Assembly (NCBI GenBank): GCA_015680685.1
Contig: MNCI01030541.1
Span: 7,747-53,718 of the forward strand
Origin: Gnetum montanum
Lineage: Eukaryota > Streptophyta > Gnetopsida > Gnetales > Gnetaceae
Length of the DNA: 45,972 nt
Direction: 5' to 3'
Position numbers and translations under genes: made by a program. The notes under the pieces are model-generated. The model made no database searches and was not told the DNA's origin. It saw nothing but the letters and a program-made list of their open reading frames with translations. Each line of letters opens with the position of its first letter. The first letter of the stretch is position 1. Below are positions 9,701-22,749 of this stretch, one piece after another.

Positions 9701-12700
9701 GGAAAAATTGAATTTTAAAAAAGAAGAAGTAGTAGTATCACACAAAGGGGACTGAGAAGATTCACTTCTTCTATACATCTCTTGTTGCTTCTTTGGTCAT
9801 TTCTTTGGTCCAAATATTAATGGAAAATTATCCTAAACCAACCTCTTAGAACTGTCTCTTTCCCAAACCATACAATAACTCCAAATCTCTTATCCTCATA
9901 AATTACCACTATAATTTGATATTAGAGTACAAAAAAAATAGAAATTAAAAACTAAAACTAAAATACTAAAATTAAAAATCATCCAAAGAAAATAAACAAA
10001 AATAATTTTTTTGCAATTCCAAATCTAATTAATAGTACTAAAATCCAAAGTAAAGAACAATACTGAAATCCAAATTCAACAACAATTCAATCATAACTAG
10101 TGAAAAGAGTACCTAAAATAAAAAATTCTTGTCTTATTTTCTTATCATAATCCATACGTATTGCAATAGTGTCGAAATGTAAGGTGATTTTATGATGTGT
10201 AGCAAGGTGATACCATCATGCAATCAACCTAAGATTATAGAATAGTATAAAGCTTAGATTATAGTAAGAAAGATATAATTGAGTCACCAACATTGAATTG
10301 AAACTCAAGAATAAAAGAGCTCTTTAATGCTAACAATTCACATAATATAATAATGGAATTCATAAAATTCAATACTTAATTCTTTCTAAAATCTTTTTTT
10401 ATTCTTTTATTCTTAATTTTTCTTTCTCGCATGTCTTCCTTCTTTTTTCTTTTTTAGATTTCTTAGCTCTTTTCCTATGCTCCAAATTAAATCACTTATC
10501 TTTTGTAGTGTCTACAAGTCACTACAACTCACAATCACTCACAATAAATTATCTAATTTTATACCATCCATAGACTAGTAACTATGAGCCACTATAAATC
10601 ACAGTGACTCCTAATTAGGAGAAATGGTCACACCATTCAAAATTCAATAGTCAAAATTGGGTTGTGAGCTGGCTACAACTCGCATTAGTAAATTTCATGG
10701 TTTTATTCTAATAATTTCCTATAGTATGTTGTGAATACAATTCCAAGTTTCTAATAATTACATATTGCAATAATATCATAAGTCTCAGACTGCAAAATTT
10801 ATGATTGGTAGCTCAACTACAATCTAACAATTCCTTAACATTTCAAAACTTTTATACTCGACACTAAGATGTTGGCTTGTACAAGTCTCCATGAAAATTT
10901 TTAGATATCCTTGGGGCCCATAGGTCTACTTCTAGATCTTTATTACAATTGACAAGATTTTTTTGGCTTACATAAGATCACAATCCCTAGCCTACAAATT
11001 TTTTCAACTCATAGCCCACTTGCACTTAGCTACCAAAAGTCAAAAAACTAATTATGAGAAGTGTGAGACTAATAGACATTAATTCTAGCCCTAACAAGTG
11101 CTATAATTTAATATTATACAACTTATCTTACATGATCAAAAATTTTAATTCAATGATAGCTCATAATCCAAGAACCCAAATGATTAAACATATAAACCTA
11201 TGAAATTATCTAGACGAGAAAAATACTTTCATGTCAATAGAATCAAGACACATAAACATCTTATCATGTTAAACATACCTAACAATATGCCCATGTACTC
11301 TAATGAATAACTTCTAACCCCTATCTCATAAGGTAAAAGAGGTTAGTGCATATTTTGATACATTTTCATAATCATACTAAATCAAAATACATCTATCTAG
11401 CATGTGAGAATCATGATTAACCATTCAAATAACACACACATATACGAATTATAACAACAAAGGGTTTTACACACACACACACACACAAAGATGCAAGTAA
11501 GGCTCAAGTAAGACACATTCCAAAGCATATGCACATAAATCATCTCTATTCCAAGGTGTTATACATATTTACATGTGTTTCATATGGATATTGTCATCTA
11601 CAACTATAGTTACAATAATATAGTCTCATAGATTATTTTCACTTAATAGACCCCTCATCTAAATCTTCTAGACATTGAAGTTTATCACTATAAGAGCTTG
11701 ACTCTTGGAGGTGCACAAGCTTTAGGTCTTATCATTGGCAATTCTGATCTACTAGTCTTAACACTTTCTAGTTCAACAACAATACAAGAAGTTGATGTGG
11801 TTTTCTTCTTCTTAGGAGTCAAGTTAAATTCTTGCCCCCACAAATCAATCTCCTCTAATATAATGTAAGAAATAATAAAAAGTGTAAATCATGAATAGAA
11901 TATTTTTGGTAGTAAGAACTATGGAACAAAACAAAGATCAAAACCCAAAGATATTTTTCCAAGGATATGAATGATGTAATCATTAATGCTAGGGTTGGAA
12001 TATTTTGGTACTTATTATATCAAAAGATTAGTAAAGCAACACAAGTGCAAATTCAAAGAATTGACTCTTCATAACATAATTTAGATTAAAAATAACCAAA
12101 TAATTAAATATTTATAATAAATTCATCAACATATTATGTCAACCATGACAATTATGTACCATGAACATTACATGTTATGGTTACCTACAAATGTACACGA
12201 CTTAGCTAAAAAATGAACTAGCATTAAGAGTGATATTTATTAATGTGAATCCAACTAACATGCATTATAACATCATAGATGGTTGTGGAACTAAATGATC
12301 ATAGATTTCATAGTTTACTACAACATTATAGTAGATGTTAATAGAGAGTATGGAGACATCTGCAATCATGTTAACCCTTTAGACTTGCTTCTTTTCTAAA
12401 ACAAGTTTGGCATTATCAAATAACTGCTGAAAAAAAATCTATCTTCGACATAGCTAGCACATTATTAGAGAAAATATCACCAAGATAATTTATCCATATA
12501 TGATGTTTACCAAAATCATCAAATCCTAGGTGCTAATTAATCATGTTAGGAATAATAGGAAGCACAATTCCACTCACAAGCATCGATAATATCCTACTAT
12601 TAGTGTAATATTATAGATATTCCAAAAGAACTTTTGAACAAAATTCTTAAGTACAGAAACCAAAAGACTAAGAAGAAATAATAATCCTACATCATCAAAT

Positions 12701-13550
12701 TATCCTTGAATATGTTATTTTCTCTATAATTTAGAGTCAAAAATCCTTTTAATAGTAATAAATACATTCTAGTTGAACTCATACCTTGGCATAGATACTT
12801 CAAATCTAAAGAAGGATTTGTACTTTCATCTTTTCTACTATGTCATGAAGCTCTCTACTATCACACCCTTCTCTTTGGTAGATCTACTAGCCTAACTATA
12901 ATGTCCCCATTCACAAATGGTGCTACTACATAGCTAATATTGTGATTATTATAATAAGACCTAAAAGTACAAGTTGTAATTAAGACCTGAAAGTACGCAT
13001 TGTAATAATGGACATGTATTTTGAGGTAATCTTTGAGGGTTTGACCTAAGGTATTTATACTCAAGCATTAGAGGTTGTATCAGCATGAAGGTATGGAGTC
13101 GGTAAAGATGAGTAAAAAGGGTCAAGTGAAGTGGAACAAGATAAGGACTAGCCATCCCTTCTATCTAATGATAGGCCTAACCATGGTGGCAGTGCTAGAT
13201 AGCCTCTAAGCGATAGATGCCTAAGGAGAAAAACACCAAGGAATACTAATAGATCATGATCCATATACACTATTCCATATCAATAAAGCATTATTTTTTT
13301 CTTTTTACTTTTCACTGTTATTTTCTTTATGCTTAATGTAAATGTTATGCATATTTGATGTTGCCACATTATCTTCTAACATCTAATGTCTAATATAATA
13401 TATGTTTGATGTTTACCATGACATTCGAGAATGGGATGTCACACTAACACTACTTTGTATTCTCTTTTATCTTTATCATCATTCTTTCTCTAGCTTCTCC
13501 TCTTCTCCTTACTTCTCTTTTACATTGTTCTTTTTCTAAATGTGAAGATT
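9700..13550. other. AT-rich decayed repeat DNA, no gene recognised
   Basis: About 3.8 kb without a supportable gene. A degraded primer-site-like string reads leftward as TGGTATCACC at about 10214-10205, just after a possible LTR end (GATTGCA); this suggests that some sequence to its right is an old minus-strand LTR. Repeated GTCAC/ACTCAC words occur at 10500-10680. An (AC)n microsatellite lies at about 11469-11487. Near 12890-13200 a short open frame with no recognisable motif can be read on the minus strand; I do not call it a gene. Confidence 0.5.
11469..11487. repeat. (AC)n microsatellite
   Basis: Nine to ten perfect AC dinucleotides in an AT-rich spacer. No gene is nearby. Confidence 0.9.
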
Positions 13551-15950
13551 ACATATGAAATGATCAAAATGATGATGCTCGAAAATTTTTATGCTCGCAC
13601 CCTAGAAAAATATTCATTTTTATTATTTGTATCTTATGTAGTTGGGATGTCCCAAGAACCCTATCTACAATATTCCATCTAAGTGTTTATGTCCTAGTCA
13701 CAGGGACCAAAACTTAAGGATGGATGTTCTAGGTAAGTGTGGACATTCCACTGAAGCTCTTGTTTAAGTTTCTAAGACATGTTTAGAAAAAACATCTCAA
13801 AAATGTTCAAAAAATTAATCTTAGAAAGTACAAAGAGAAAAAATAAAAAGAAAATAACAAAAATCCTATCTATCCAAAACTAAATAGATTAATAATATCT
13901 ATACTTGCCTTGTTAGAAATGGTTCCAACCTTGAGATGGTATAGTAGTAGTGGATGATGAGTTAATTCCTTTTCGGTCTCTATCTCCCAACTAGTAAAAT
14001 TATTTTTTCTTTCTTCCCTTGCTTTCAAGTAATTTCCTTAGGTACCCATATTTTTATAATTCTTTCCTATATGTTACTTTTTTTCTAGTTTTCATAATTA
14101 ATCAAGTGAGAAGCATCCAAAACTTATGCATTTGTATTTGGAAAAAAGATCATAATGTAACCAATTCTATGATAATGAAAGCAAACTATGGATCTTAAAA
14201 ATTTAAGAGCATATGAATGATTAAACATATGTTGATGAGCTTCACTTGGCCTTGAATTATCAATGTGGTCTGAAGAAGTAGGTTTTTGGCTGAGTCCACC
14301 CTTTTCATAAGGATTTCTACTTTAATCAAGCATATGATCTAAGAAAGTCTTCCCAAAATAAAAATACTTAGTAACGTATTTTTTTCTTTGTACCTTTTAC
14401 TACAACTCCTTGTTTCCTTTCTTAAAATATTTTTTCTCAAAATTAAGCATTAATATTCGATTAATAAAACTTCTTATGCTCATATTTCCTTCTTTTTTTC
14501 AAATTCAAGGTCTCATTAAAAGTAGTCATTTTGCCAATCTTAGCATTAAGAACCATTATCTCACTTACTAAAGGTAGGCATGATTTTCTCTCATTCTCAA
14601 ACTCTAACTTAGGATGATGCATCATGTTTCTTAACTTTAAAAAAACTAGTTGTAATTTTAAAATATTTTCTTTAAAGTATTCTTGCCTTTCGTCAATGAT
14701 GTTGACTTTTTTATCATCACTTGGATCATCCTCCTCTTCTTTACAAGTTGGAGAAATTTAAGTGATTGTCATGCAAGAAAAATGAGATTTTGATGGATCT
14801 TCATCCTTAAGCTCCTCTTCACTTAATTCCTTATAGTTTCATTTTCTTACCAAGGATTTTTCCTTTTCTCTCATCTTTTCCTCCTCCTATATTCTTTTCT
14901 CACTAGGAAATTCTAAGGTAAGATGTCCTCATCCACCATAAACCTAACAAATAATACTCAATATATCAATTTTATAAGAGGTTTAAATTCTTTACATGCA
15001 TACTTATCTTTTGATGATCTTCCTTCTGGTCCTTCTTCTTCCTCCTCAAGATGGTTGACAAGTAACCTACTTACCTTCCTAGTGAGAGGACCAAAATCAA
15101 TATCCTCTCCACTATATAATGACATTTGAAATTGAAGTGTCTTTTTTCTTTTCTTACATGTCTAGTCGACACTTGCAATCAACTCAATGGATTCATCTTT
15201 TAAGACATCTTCTTCCAAGAGAGTCATCTCATAAGCCATAAGATCACATTGAAGTTCTTTAAACTTTAAAGTGTCAAAATTTCTTACTTCTTCCATAACC
15301 AAGGTCTTCATCTTATATTTAATATTTAGCATTCTAATAATCTTATAAATAATTTTTCTTCTTAGAAGATCTTAACTAATCCCTCTTATTAAGCTTACCA
15401 AATCACATACCTAGTTAAAGTCTTGGAGGATTTTCTCCTCTTTCCACATCTTAAGGTTCTCAAATTAGCTCAATCATAGGAATATTTTTAACTATTTTAA
15501 AACCTTTATTTTCTCATAAGTTTTCTTCAAGGTGTCTCATACTTCCTTGACAATTTTGTAATGACTAGCTCAATTACATTCCTTCTAGATGAGGGTTGTG
15601 GCATGGCATTCCTTATGTTCAAATCATTTATAAATATCTGCTTATCATCATCATCATCATCATCCCATATTTCTCTTGCCTTTTCTAATTATGTATATTC
15701 TTCAATCACACTCAACCACACCTTCTCCACATAAACTAAATGTAGTATAGCAATGAACTTGGTTAAGAGCAAATGGAGTAGTTAACGTATAAAATCTCAT
15801 GAGCCAAAACATCAAACTTGAACAATCCTAAGCATGTTTGCATGTGTCCCTTTTATAAGACAAACTTAGTAACATTAAAGAAATATGGTTTTGCAAGTGA
15901 AATCCCATGCCCTTTCATTATTCCAAGTTATCAATTCAAAAATGATTATT
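13550..15950 (-). pseudogene. Decayed Ty1/copia gag remnant
   Basis: Directly downstream (leftward) of a canonical copia primer site, the minus strand keeps broken gag-like pieces. AKPYFFNVTKFVL appears near the start, then KAREIWDDDDDDKQIFINDLNIRNAMP around 15690-15590 in interrupted form, and KIVKEV.DTLKKTYEK near 15560-15520. That last string matches the copia gag (UBN2-type) pattern K-E-x-W-D-T-L-x-x-x-Y-E, with the Trp codon now a stop. Stops and frameshifts are frequent throughout. The (ATC)n run at 15644-15665 encodes the Asp run of this gag. Further left the sequence becomes unreadable, and no copia integrase or reverse transcriptase is recognised. Confidence 0.55.
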
Positions 15951-15952
15951 AA

Positions 15953-15964
15953 GCTCTGATACCA
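15953..15964 (-). other. Copia-type primer-binding site (initiator Met tRNA)
   Basis: Leftward the sequence reads exactly TGGTATCAGAGC, the standard 12-nt match to the 3' end of plant initiator tRNA-Met used by Ty1/copia elements. It follows a possible LTR end (TTCA, with CA at 15970-15969) after a short spacer and precedes the copia gag remnant. Confidence 0.8.
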
Positions 15965-15968
15965 CTTA

Positions 15969-17230
15969 TGAATTAATGAACTCAATAGGAGGGATTGAGT
16001 GAGTTCTAAAAATAACTACTAAGAAATTTTTAAAAAATATATAATGAACATACTTAATGATGTACATGATAAAGATCACTACTATTATATTACTAGTAAT
16101 AAGCAAGAGAAGAGGACACTACAATGGTAGATCCTTAAATCCTACATACTACATGTAGGGTAAATAGAGTCTCTAAGCCTAGTATCCTACAAGATTTCCA
16201 AGAACCTTGTAAATTCAAGAATAAATGGTGATTTTGCAAGACATTCCAAAATCCCTCAAGACAAAATCAGAAACACTTGACAATCCCATAAAATCTACCA
16301 ACATAAACCTTTAAGCAAACAATACAAAATAGAAACTGTACCTCAAAGAAAATCTAAGCACCTCCTAGCAAAATGGATAATGAAAATATACATGTTGGAT
16401 GATGATCTATAGATCATATCTATATAATTTTCTCATGAAACTAAGGCACAATGATAGAATGATAGATTTTAGGAATAAGAAATGCAATACATTGAAATGA
16501 AATAATCAAACAAATAGTGTTCCAAATCCTAGAAGAGATGATGTCTAGCTATGTTCTAGCCTTCCAAAAAAATTGATTTAGTCATAATTCAACTTCAATA
16601 AGAATGTGCATAAAAGGTAGGCTTTCATATAGTCATGTATCAAGAATTTACCAAACATTATTTGGAAATGAATAGGACAAAAATCTTTTGTATTAAAGCA
16701 TTTGTTAAACTTTTCTTCCAACTTCAAGTTAAACTTTAGTGTACAAATCAACTCAAATAACATTTTAATTTTCTATTCAATGACTACCTAGGATGTTTCA
16801 TTCATGTCCTAGATGTCCACTCTACAACTAATCTTAGTTTTGATGGGAAAACCCAAGAAAGGATGGATGTCCATTCGAAAACTAAGATGCATTCCACCTA
16901 GACATCCCAACATAGTTTAAATGTCCCAACTTGGAAAATCCACCCCTCAAATGGAATGTTTACCTTAGGTAAAAATCTAAGTACTAAACTCATTTAACAT
17001 AGATTATGCCATTTACACTTAGATGTGGTTGTTCATCTTGCATCCAAGGCTAAAATGAAAGAGTCTTGACTCTTCCAAATTCACTTCTCTTGCATCCTAT
17101 TCTGATTCAAAACAACTTTCCACCTCCTTATGCTTATCTTGTGTCCATCAACACAAGTGGAATTTATACACATGCTTAAGAAAACTAAGAAACCTTCCTC
17201 ATTTTTTAGGCTTTAATAAATGAAAACATG
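15969..17230 (-). mobile_element. Probable copia LTR (right end uncertain)
   Basis: Sequence to the right of the primer site should be the 5' LTR of the minus-strand copia remnant. Its downstream end is placed at 15969 by the primer site; the upstream end is only bounded by where LINE homology begins near 17240. It contains repeated ATGTCC/GGACAT words at 16788-16940 that recur at 13640-13770. No gene is seen inside it; a short open frame at 16578-16763 shows no motif. Confidence 0.35.
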
Positions 17231-17239
17231 GAATTTCTC

Positions 17240-17890
17240 AAGAACTTTTCCTTTAAATTTCTTAAGATTATTTTATTACATAAAACACCATTGGCTTATC
17301 TTTATTTTGACCATCATGCTTTAATCCTATTTTTTATAACTTTATGGATTTCACCATCTAATTAAAGCATTGATATGGTGGAACTATTTATGATAAAGGA
17401 CTTATTGGTTTGGAATTATTAGACATTTTATTTCACTATTATTTATGCTTTTATTGAAATTTCATTTCATATATTCTATTTTAGTTCTACTAATTTTTCA
17501 ATTTTTTAATTCTAGAATATGTATCCACTTTTCTATTTTAGAAGTAATATCTTCTCAAGTTATATCCACCAACATAATATCTACAAATAGCATACACTAA
17601 GGGATTTCAACATGTATTTCCTTTGTTAGTTCATCTATAATATAGTAAATAAGTGTAGGCTAAGTGTAGACCTCTAATGCAAACTTCTTATGACTAAAAA
17701 ATCAAATGTCATTCCATAAACTGTTCTAATTCTAGTAGTAGCTCCTTCGTATATATCTTAAATTCCATTAATATAGTTTTCAAGAATGTTTTTCCTCTAT
17801 GAGTCCTATTATATAATATTTTTAATCACTCTTTCATATGTTTTTTTCTAAGTCAATGAAGATCATATATAGATGTTCTTTATCATCATT
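17240..17890 (-). mobile_element. 5'-truncated RTE-type LINE fragment
   Basis: This stretch aligns by eye with 28390-28990 of the larger LINE copy, including ATTTATGCTTTTATTGAAAT and CATTTCATATATTCT. On the minus strand it covers part of the reverse transcriptase region, ending near the catalytic block with MIFIDLEKTYDR-like residues at about 17870. It has many stops. Its right end meets the 3' end of another LINE copy, as expected for a separate truncated insertion. Confidence 0.55.
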
Positions 17891-17894
17891 AACT

Positions 17895-18063
17895 TAGCCT
17901 TATTCTAACAAAATGGACTCAACTACATGAGTTCTCTTTAATCATGCATCTTTCTGAAGAGCTAGATTCTTCAAATCATCTTCAAACGTTTTTCCTTATA
18001 TCTTTTTTAGCCTTTCTTTTACTAACTTTCTTAGAATAATGATCAAGCAACATTCTTTAATAG
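17895..18063 (-). mobile_element. 3' end of LINE copy interrupted by element A
   Basis: Leftward from 18063 the sequence reads as the C-terminal end of an RTE-like LINE protein (KRKAKKDIRKNV, then SSSERCMIKENS-like residues where the family usually has L-S-E-x-x-x-x-x-R-x-x-W). It continues the reading that stops at 28123 on the other side of element A. The AATAG at 18059-18063 is the left copy of the target duplication. Confidence 0.55.
18059..18063. repeat. Target site duplication of element A, left copy
   Basis: AATAG directly precedes the TGATGAACC start of the 5' LTR and is repeated exactly at 28123-28127 after the CA end of the 3' LTR. A perfect 5-bp duplication fits integrase-mediated insertion and fixes the element's limits. 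Confidence 0.9.
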
Positions 18064-18928
18064 TGATGAACCATGGTTTACCAAGCCCCAATATCGGATC
18101 CTCGATATCGGGTATGCGATATCGCAACCTAGATAATGATATCAAATACACTATATCGTGATTCCTATGTAGCCCTATAAATACAAGATTTAGATGCACA
18201 AGAAGGGGAGGAGTTGGTAAGTCTAAGGGTAGATTCTTTTTGTCAGTTTTCAGTTAGTTTCAGTTCTTTCCCTAGTGCATGCCCGCAGTGTGTTGATTGT
18301 AATTATACGGAACCTTTGTTCGAGGGTGATGTACTTCGACACGCACATGATCGACAATAAAGATTGAGATTACTCCATCATTGCCGCATTCACTTAGCTT
18401 TTAATTACTTTAATTATTAATTTTTAATTATTTATCATTGTCTTTTTAGTTCATATTTCTTGTATTGTCATTTACACTTCTTGTTGATTAACACCGAATG
18501 AGTACAACTTAATCATGAACATTTAAGTGTAAGGTAACCTAGTAGCGTATCTAGGAGTGCTCAAGTAATGTGCACTTGGTAATCCTAGAAGTAGTACATG
18601 AGGTCCAAGATGCATATAGATGATTAAAGAAGAATGCTCATTACACTTAGGGTAGCATAGATTTCATTTTCCATTGTCCATTAGCTTAATTAAGATTGTT
18701 CCCCATCGTCTCTAGGAGTAGCATTAGTTTAGGATCCCAACATTCACCTCACTTTGGACTAAACCATATGTGATAAAGCAAATACTAGTCCAGGTGGGAA
18801 GAAAATGAACTGTGATCAACGTGTAACTATCTAGATACCACAACTAGTCCGTCTACAGAGTTTGACCGGATCATGCATGCACGCTTGTATTCGTATGGTT
18901 GAGTGTAGGGGTACCTAGCCACTCATCA
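18064..18928 (+). repeat. 5' LTR of element A
   Basis: The LTR begins TGATGAACC and ends ACTCATCA. Several GATATC-type palindromes lie at about 18090-18165, a TATA box (TATAAATA) at 18176-18183, and a poly(A) signal (AATAAA) at about 18356. The U5-side half is close to the 3' LTR, about 16 differences in some 370 aligned bases; the first 200 bases differ at about 32 positions (counts by eye). Promoter order (palindromes, TATA, AATAAA) fits U3-R-U5. Confidence 0.9.
18176..18183 (+). promoter_or_regulatory. TATA box of element A 5' LTR
   Basis: TATAAATA follows the GATATC palindrome cluster by about 15-20 bases. The same box is at 26445-26452 in the 3' LTR, as TACAAATA at 43455-43462 in element B, and leftward at 27964-27957 in the inserted solo LTR. 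Confidence 0.75.
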
Positions 18929-18929
18929 T

Positions 18930-18947
18930 TGGCACTATTGCTGGGGA
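18930..18947 (+). other. Decayed tRNA-Asp-type primer-binding site, element A
   Basis: TGGCACTATTGCTGGGGA differs at four positions from the perfect 18-mer in element B (TGGCGCCGTTGCCGGGGA). All four changes are C-to-T or G-to-A at the three CpG dinucleotides of the intact site. Confidence 0.8.
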
Positions 18948-19052
18948 CTGTGCTAGTTATTTAGATTAGTTACATCATCCAAGATTGTTGTAACGAAGCC
19001 TTGATGACATATCTTTTAGAAAGTAATTGCAAGTCACACACAATTCACAACA

Positions 19053-21360
19053 ATGTCTATCTCACAAGACTATGATAATGTAACAACTAGCGAGGTAATT
19101 CATTGGAGAACCAACAAAATATATTATGATGAAGATGAAGTTTTGAGCACCCAATATTATGCAAGGGTGTCCTATGCTCATGAACACCCCAACTATACTC
19201 AAGGACTCTTGTCATCTAACTCTGACACTGCTAGTGAGGATGGGACATCCCATAGAACAAGGGGGCCCGTAGGCCAAGAATTTATCCAGGGATGATTGGG
19301 AGACTTACAAAATTCATGACAAGTCTTCTAGCTCTTTCTCTTCCTCTACTCCTTCAATGTTAGGTTGTGCCATGAATGACCATCTCTCAAGGGGTTAGCA
19401 TAGAAATAAAAATTGAGCCCACAAGCAAAGTCAAGAATGCCAACATGAACGAAAACAACATCGTCCCAACTCACAAATTTATAACCTACCTAGTGATGAT
19501 GAACCCCTTCTGGACACTAAGAGCCTAATGCATATACAAGAGGCTGTTCAAATATCCCATAGGCATTACAAGGAAAGCCATCTACCTAGGCTTGACTTAA
19601 ATAACTTTCCCAAGTTTTCAGGAGGCTATGATTTAGATTCGTAGCATCATTTACAACACTTCTACAATGCCTGTGCATGGAACAACATTGATAATGGATG
19701 AAAAAGACTTAAGCTCTTTCTTATGACACTTTTTGGCCAAGTAAAAGTATGGTATAGGTCTTTAAAGTCAAAATCAAGTCAATGTTGGCCGACAATGGTA
19801 GAACTCTTCAATGAAAGATATCAAACCTATGCAAGAATGTCAACCTTGAGGAGACAAATCCAAGAGTGAAAACAAGGGCAACATGAACCCTTAGAAATGG
19901 CCTTAGAAAGATATTTTTCATTATTAAAAAAATGCCCAAGCCATGGGTTCTCTGAGGAGAGGCTAATGTATCACATCATGGATGGGCTTTGTAATGAAAC
20001 AAGGAAGACCTTAGGGATGTATGCCCCAGGTCAACTATATGAACTATGAACCCACCAATTCCAAGAGCTTATTAAGTGGATAACAAAAGAGGAAGGAGAA
20101 ATAGTTAAATGGGAGAATGTTGAAAGATCTCAACAAGACCAAAATCTCAAAATAGTAAAGGTCCATGATCATGAAGAGGAGAAATCAACTCACCCCAAGG
20201 AGGTGGAATCTCCATCTTGCCAATACTACAATCACTAGATGAAATTGAGGCAAAGATCAATAAGATGATGGAATGGGTACATGAAAAATGCAGAGAATAT
20301 GCCAACATTATTAGAGGTGGAACCATACCAAACCAAGAAACGGGACAGGACACCACACAATAATCAAAAAGAAGGGTCAAAAAATAAGGATAAGAACTCA
20401 ACTACAAATCACCTGTATCAATGTGACATTTGCTTGTACGGTCACCCCAAAGGCCAATGCCCAATCTTGTCACATTTACATGAGCATTGGGAAGGAATGT
20501 TACATCCATATTTCATACAAAAATACTAGGTTCAACTACAATGGCAAAAACACTAGTCGAGGGGGAGGCCATTATCAAACTAGTCACACCCTTCATACCA
20601 TCCGAACCCAAGCGCTTATTATGTTTAACATCCTGTTTTCCCAACTATGTCAACATCCTCTATTTCATCACATCATATCATTCTCCTAAGTACTATCAAC
20701 CCATGCCATCTCCAACAAGATCACCACCTCATGTTCCTTGCACTTCTCCTTGCCCTCAATATTCTCATCATTCACCTCCTTCTACATCACCACCAATTGT
20801 GCCAAAAGGTTTTTCACCACAGCATCAACCCATGAACATTACTTGTGTTAATACTATCAACAACAGTGGAGGTCCTCCACAACATCAAAAGTGTCCTTTC
20901 TTTAGGCATGACCATAGAAAGAGACAACACGGTTCTGAAACCACTGCATCCACCAACTCAGCACAAGTCTAGCATTGTGATGCATCTTCTCCCTGGAACT
21001 CAATGCCACCTATTACCTTATTAGGGCCACCAATCAACACTTCAACAACCATGCGGCCCAATGAATATAACCACATAGGGAGACATATTGATCCTTGCAT
21101 ACCATCTTATGGTCATGGGTGCCATAGTGGATCAACTCCTTATCACATGACCACATCTTATAAATTGCCCCACTATGCCAACTTTAATCAAGTGTGTGAA
21201 CCCCAAGTTGGGTACATTCCAGCCACCACATCAAAAGACACCCAATGGTTTCAATATGACCAGACTCCACTATTTCCAACATGCATGGATCTACATTTTC
21301 CATTTATTAATTCTAGCCATGCTCAAATTTTTAGTTATGGGGCATATCCTCCATTCTAAC
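19053..21360 (+). pseudogene. Element A gag with zinc knuckle and Pro/His/Ser-rich tail (decayed)
   Basis: Gag starts at ATG 19053 (MSISQDYDNVTTSEVIHW). The capsid-like core lies near 19590-20010, with KVWYRSLKS, MVELFNERYQTYAR and SHGFSEERLMYHIMDGL, the usual plant Ty3/gypsy order. A zinc-knuckle-like CDICLYGHPKGQC is near 20422-20460. About 280 residues rich in Pro, His, Ser and Thr follow up to the TAA near 21358 (YGAYPPF end), with conserved TSYKLPHYANF. Several in-frame stops (around 19644, 19700, 19868, 20047, 20968) and shifts near 20200-20540 break it. Element B has the same protein in better condition, so this is a decayed copy of a real gene. Gag would coat the element RNA. Confidence 0.8.
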
Positions 21361-22740
21361 AAGCAGAATTAATAAATGTTTTTCCTTTTCTTTGATTTTA
21401 CAATTTTTTGTTTTTCAGTTTTTCATTTCCAATTTGTCGTTTTATCTTTTTACGGGTAATCTCATTGGTGAATAAAATACTCATGTGACTTGTCGATTGA
21501 GGTGTTTTTCTATGCTATCAAGTCTTAGGTGACTAATTATTTGGATAGTGAGCCCACAACATCCACCCACCCATTCTATTAATAAGAGGTTCTACTTTGG
21601 CTACGATGATATTCTTGTCATCATTAAAACTTAAAGTAATTTTGTGCTCATTATGCCTAGAGCAAAAAATGATGCACTAAGAGGGAATGGCTAGGGTGTG
21701 ACATCAAGGGGACTTGTGGATTCTCTTTGGTGACATCTGTCAGTGCTATTATGTAGCCTGGATGTACTAAGATCCTTGTAGATCTAACGAAAAATGGGAG
21801 TGAAAGTAATAAAGGCACTCAATAAAGAAACTCAATGTTGTTCTAGGGGTCTCACTGGAAAGACATGCACCCATGCCTAAAGGTTGGCAGCTTTTCCAAT
21901 TCACTATTGGAAAGGATAAAGTGTCAAAGTGGCTAGAAGAATAAAAGAAGAAAAGAAAAGAAACCATCAAAGAAAAGACCAAAGAAGAACATGTCACAAA
22001 GAAATTCCAAATCACTCCTCCCTTGGACAAAATGCGAAGTGATCGTACACCTTGCTATCATGGTGCTCTTATGGTTTTTCATCATTGGATGAAATAATGC
22101 AATGTCACTGATCAGAGGCATGGACTTGGTCTTGATCTTGAAGCAACAAGCTAATGACACATTAATCATGCCCTACACTCAGGATTCATTGTGTCCATGG
22201 TCAATTACCTCATGTCCCGATCTCTGCAATCCTTTCTACAATTCATCTCATCTTATTGTTCATCTATTTGTGACTTGTGTCTTGTGTAGCATAGAATTCA
22301 TACCTCATCATGGTGGTATCTACATGTGTGTGTTTTGTGGAACTAGTGTGGATTGCATTTCACCTTTTTAGTACCTACAGACATTTTTAGGTGTAGTTAC
22401 GTAAGGGCATGATAGGTAGGAACTTGCTTTGGGGAGGATTCACTTGCGTAGCTTTTGTAATTTGCACTCATTGCACATCATCACATCATCTTATACCCTT
22501 CAAGTACTACATTACTAAAGTTATCCTTTCCTTTATCATCATTTTAATTCAAATGTTCTTATGCACCACTACATGTCCTTTTTCCTCATCCTATTCACAA
22601 ACTTCATTGTAAAATTCTAGTTCATTACACTTCTGGTGCCTTTTGGTCTCTTCAATGTTACCCTAGATCTTTCAAATTAACCTTAAATCCTTCATTTTTA
22701 GCCTTGGAAGTTCGAAAAATTATCAATTTTTCCAAGTACC
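21361..22740 (+). other. Middle region of element A: no pol domain recognised
   Basis: In autonomous relatives protease, reverse transcriptase, RNase H and integrase would follow gag here. I read all frames and found no D-T/S-G protease, YxDD or integrase motifs. A Lys/Arg-rich run (KKKRKKPSKKRPKK) can be read near 21940-21990, leading into an open frame at 22102-22371 with several Cys but no family match. The block could be the scar of a pol deletion or structural RNA; the sequence does not decide. Confidence 0.5.
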
Positions 22741-22749
22741 CTGTTTTAG

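Noticed and set aside
12861-13155. Overlapping minus-strand short open frames
   Set aside because: Short, mutually overlapping in different frames, no motif, in AT-rich repeat DNA.
15644-15665. (ATC)n run considered as an independent microsatellite feature
   Set aside because: It coincides with the Asp run of the copia gag remnant, so it is explained there.
22102-22371. Cys-containing 89-codon frame in element A's middle region, considered as an integrase zinc-binding domain
   Set aside because: Cys and His spacing does not give an H-x-H...C-x2-C pattern and no D-D-E core follows.
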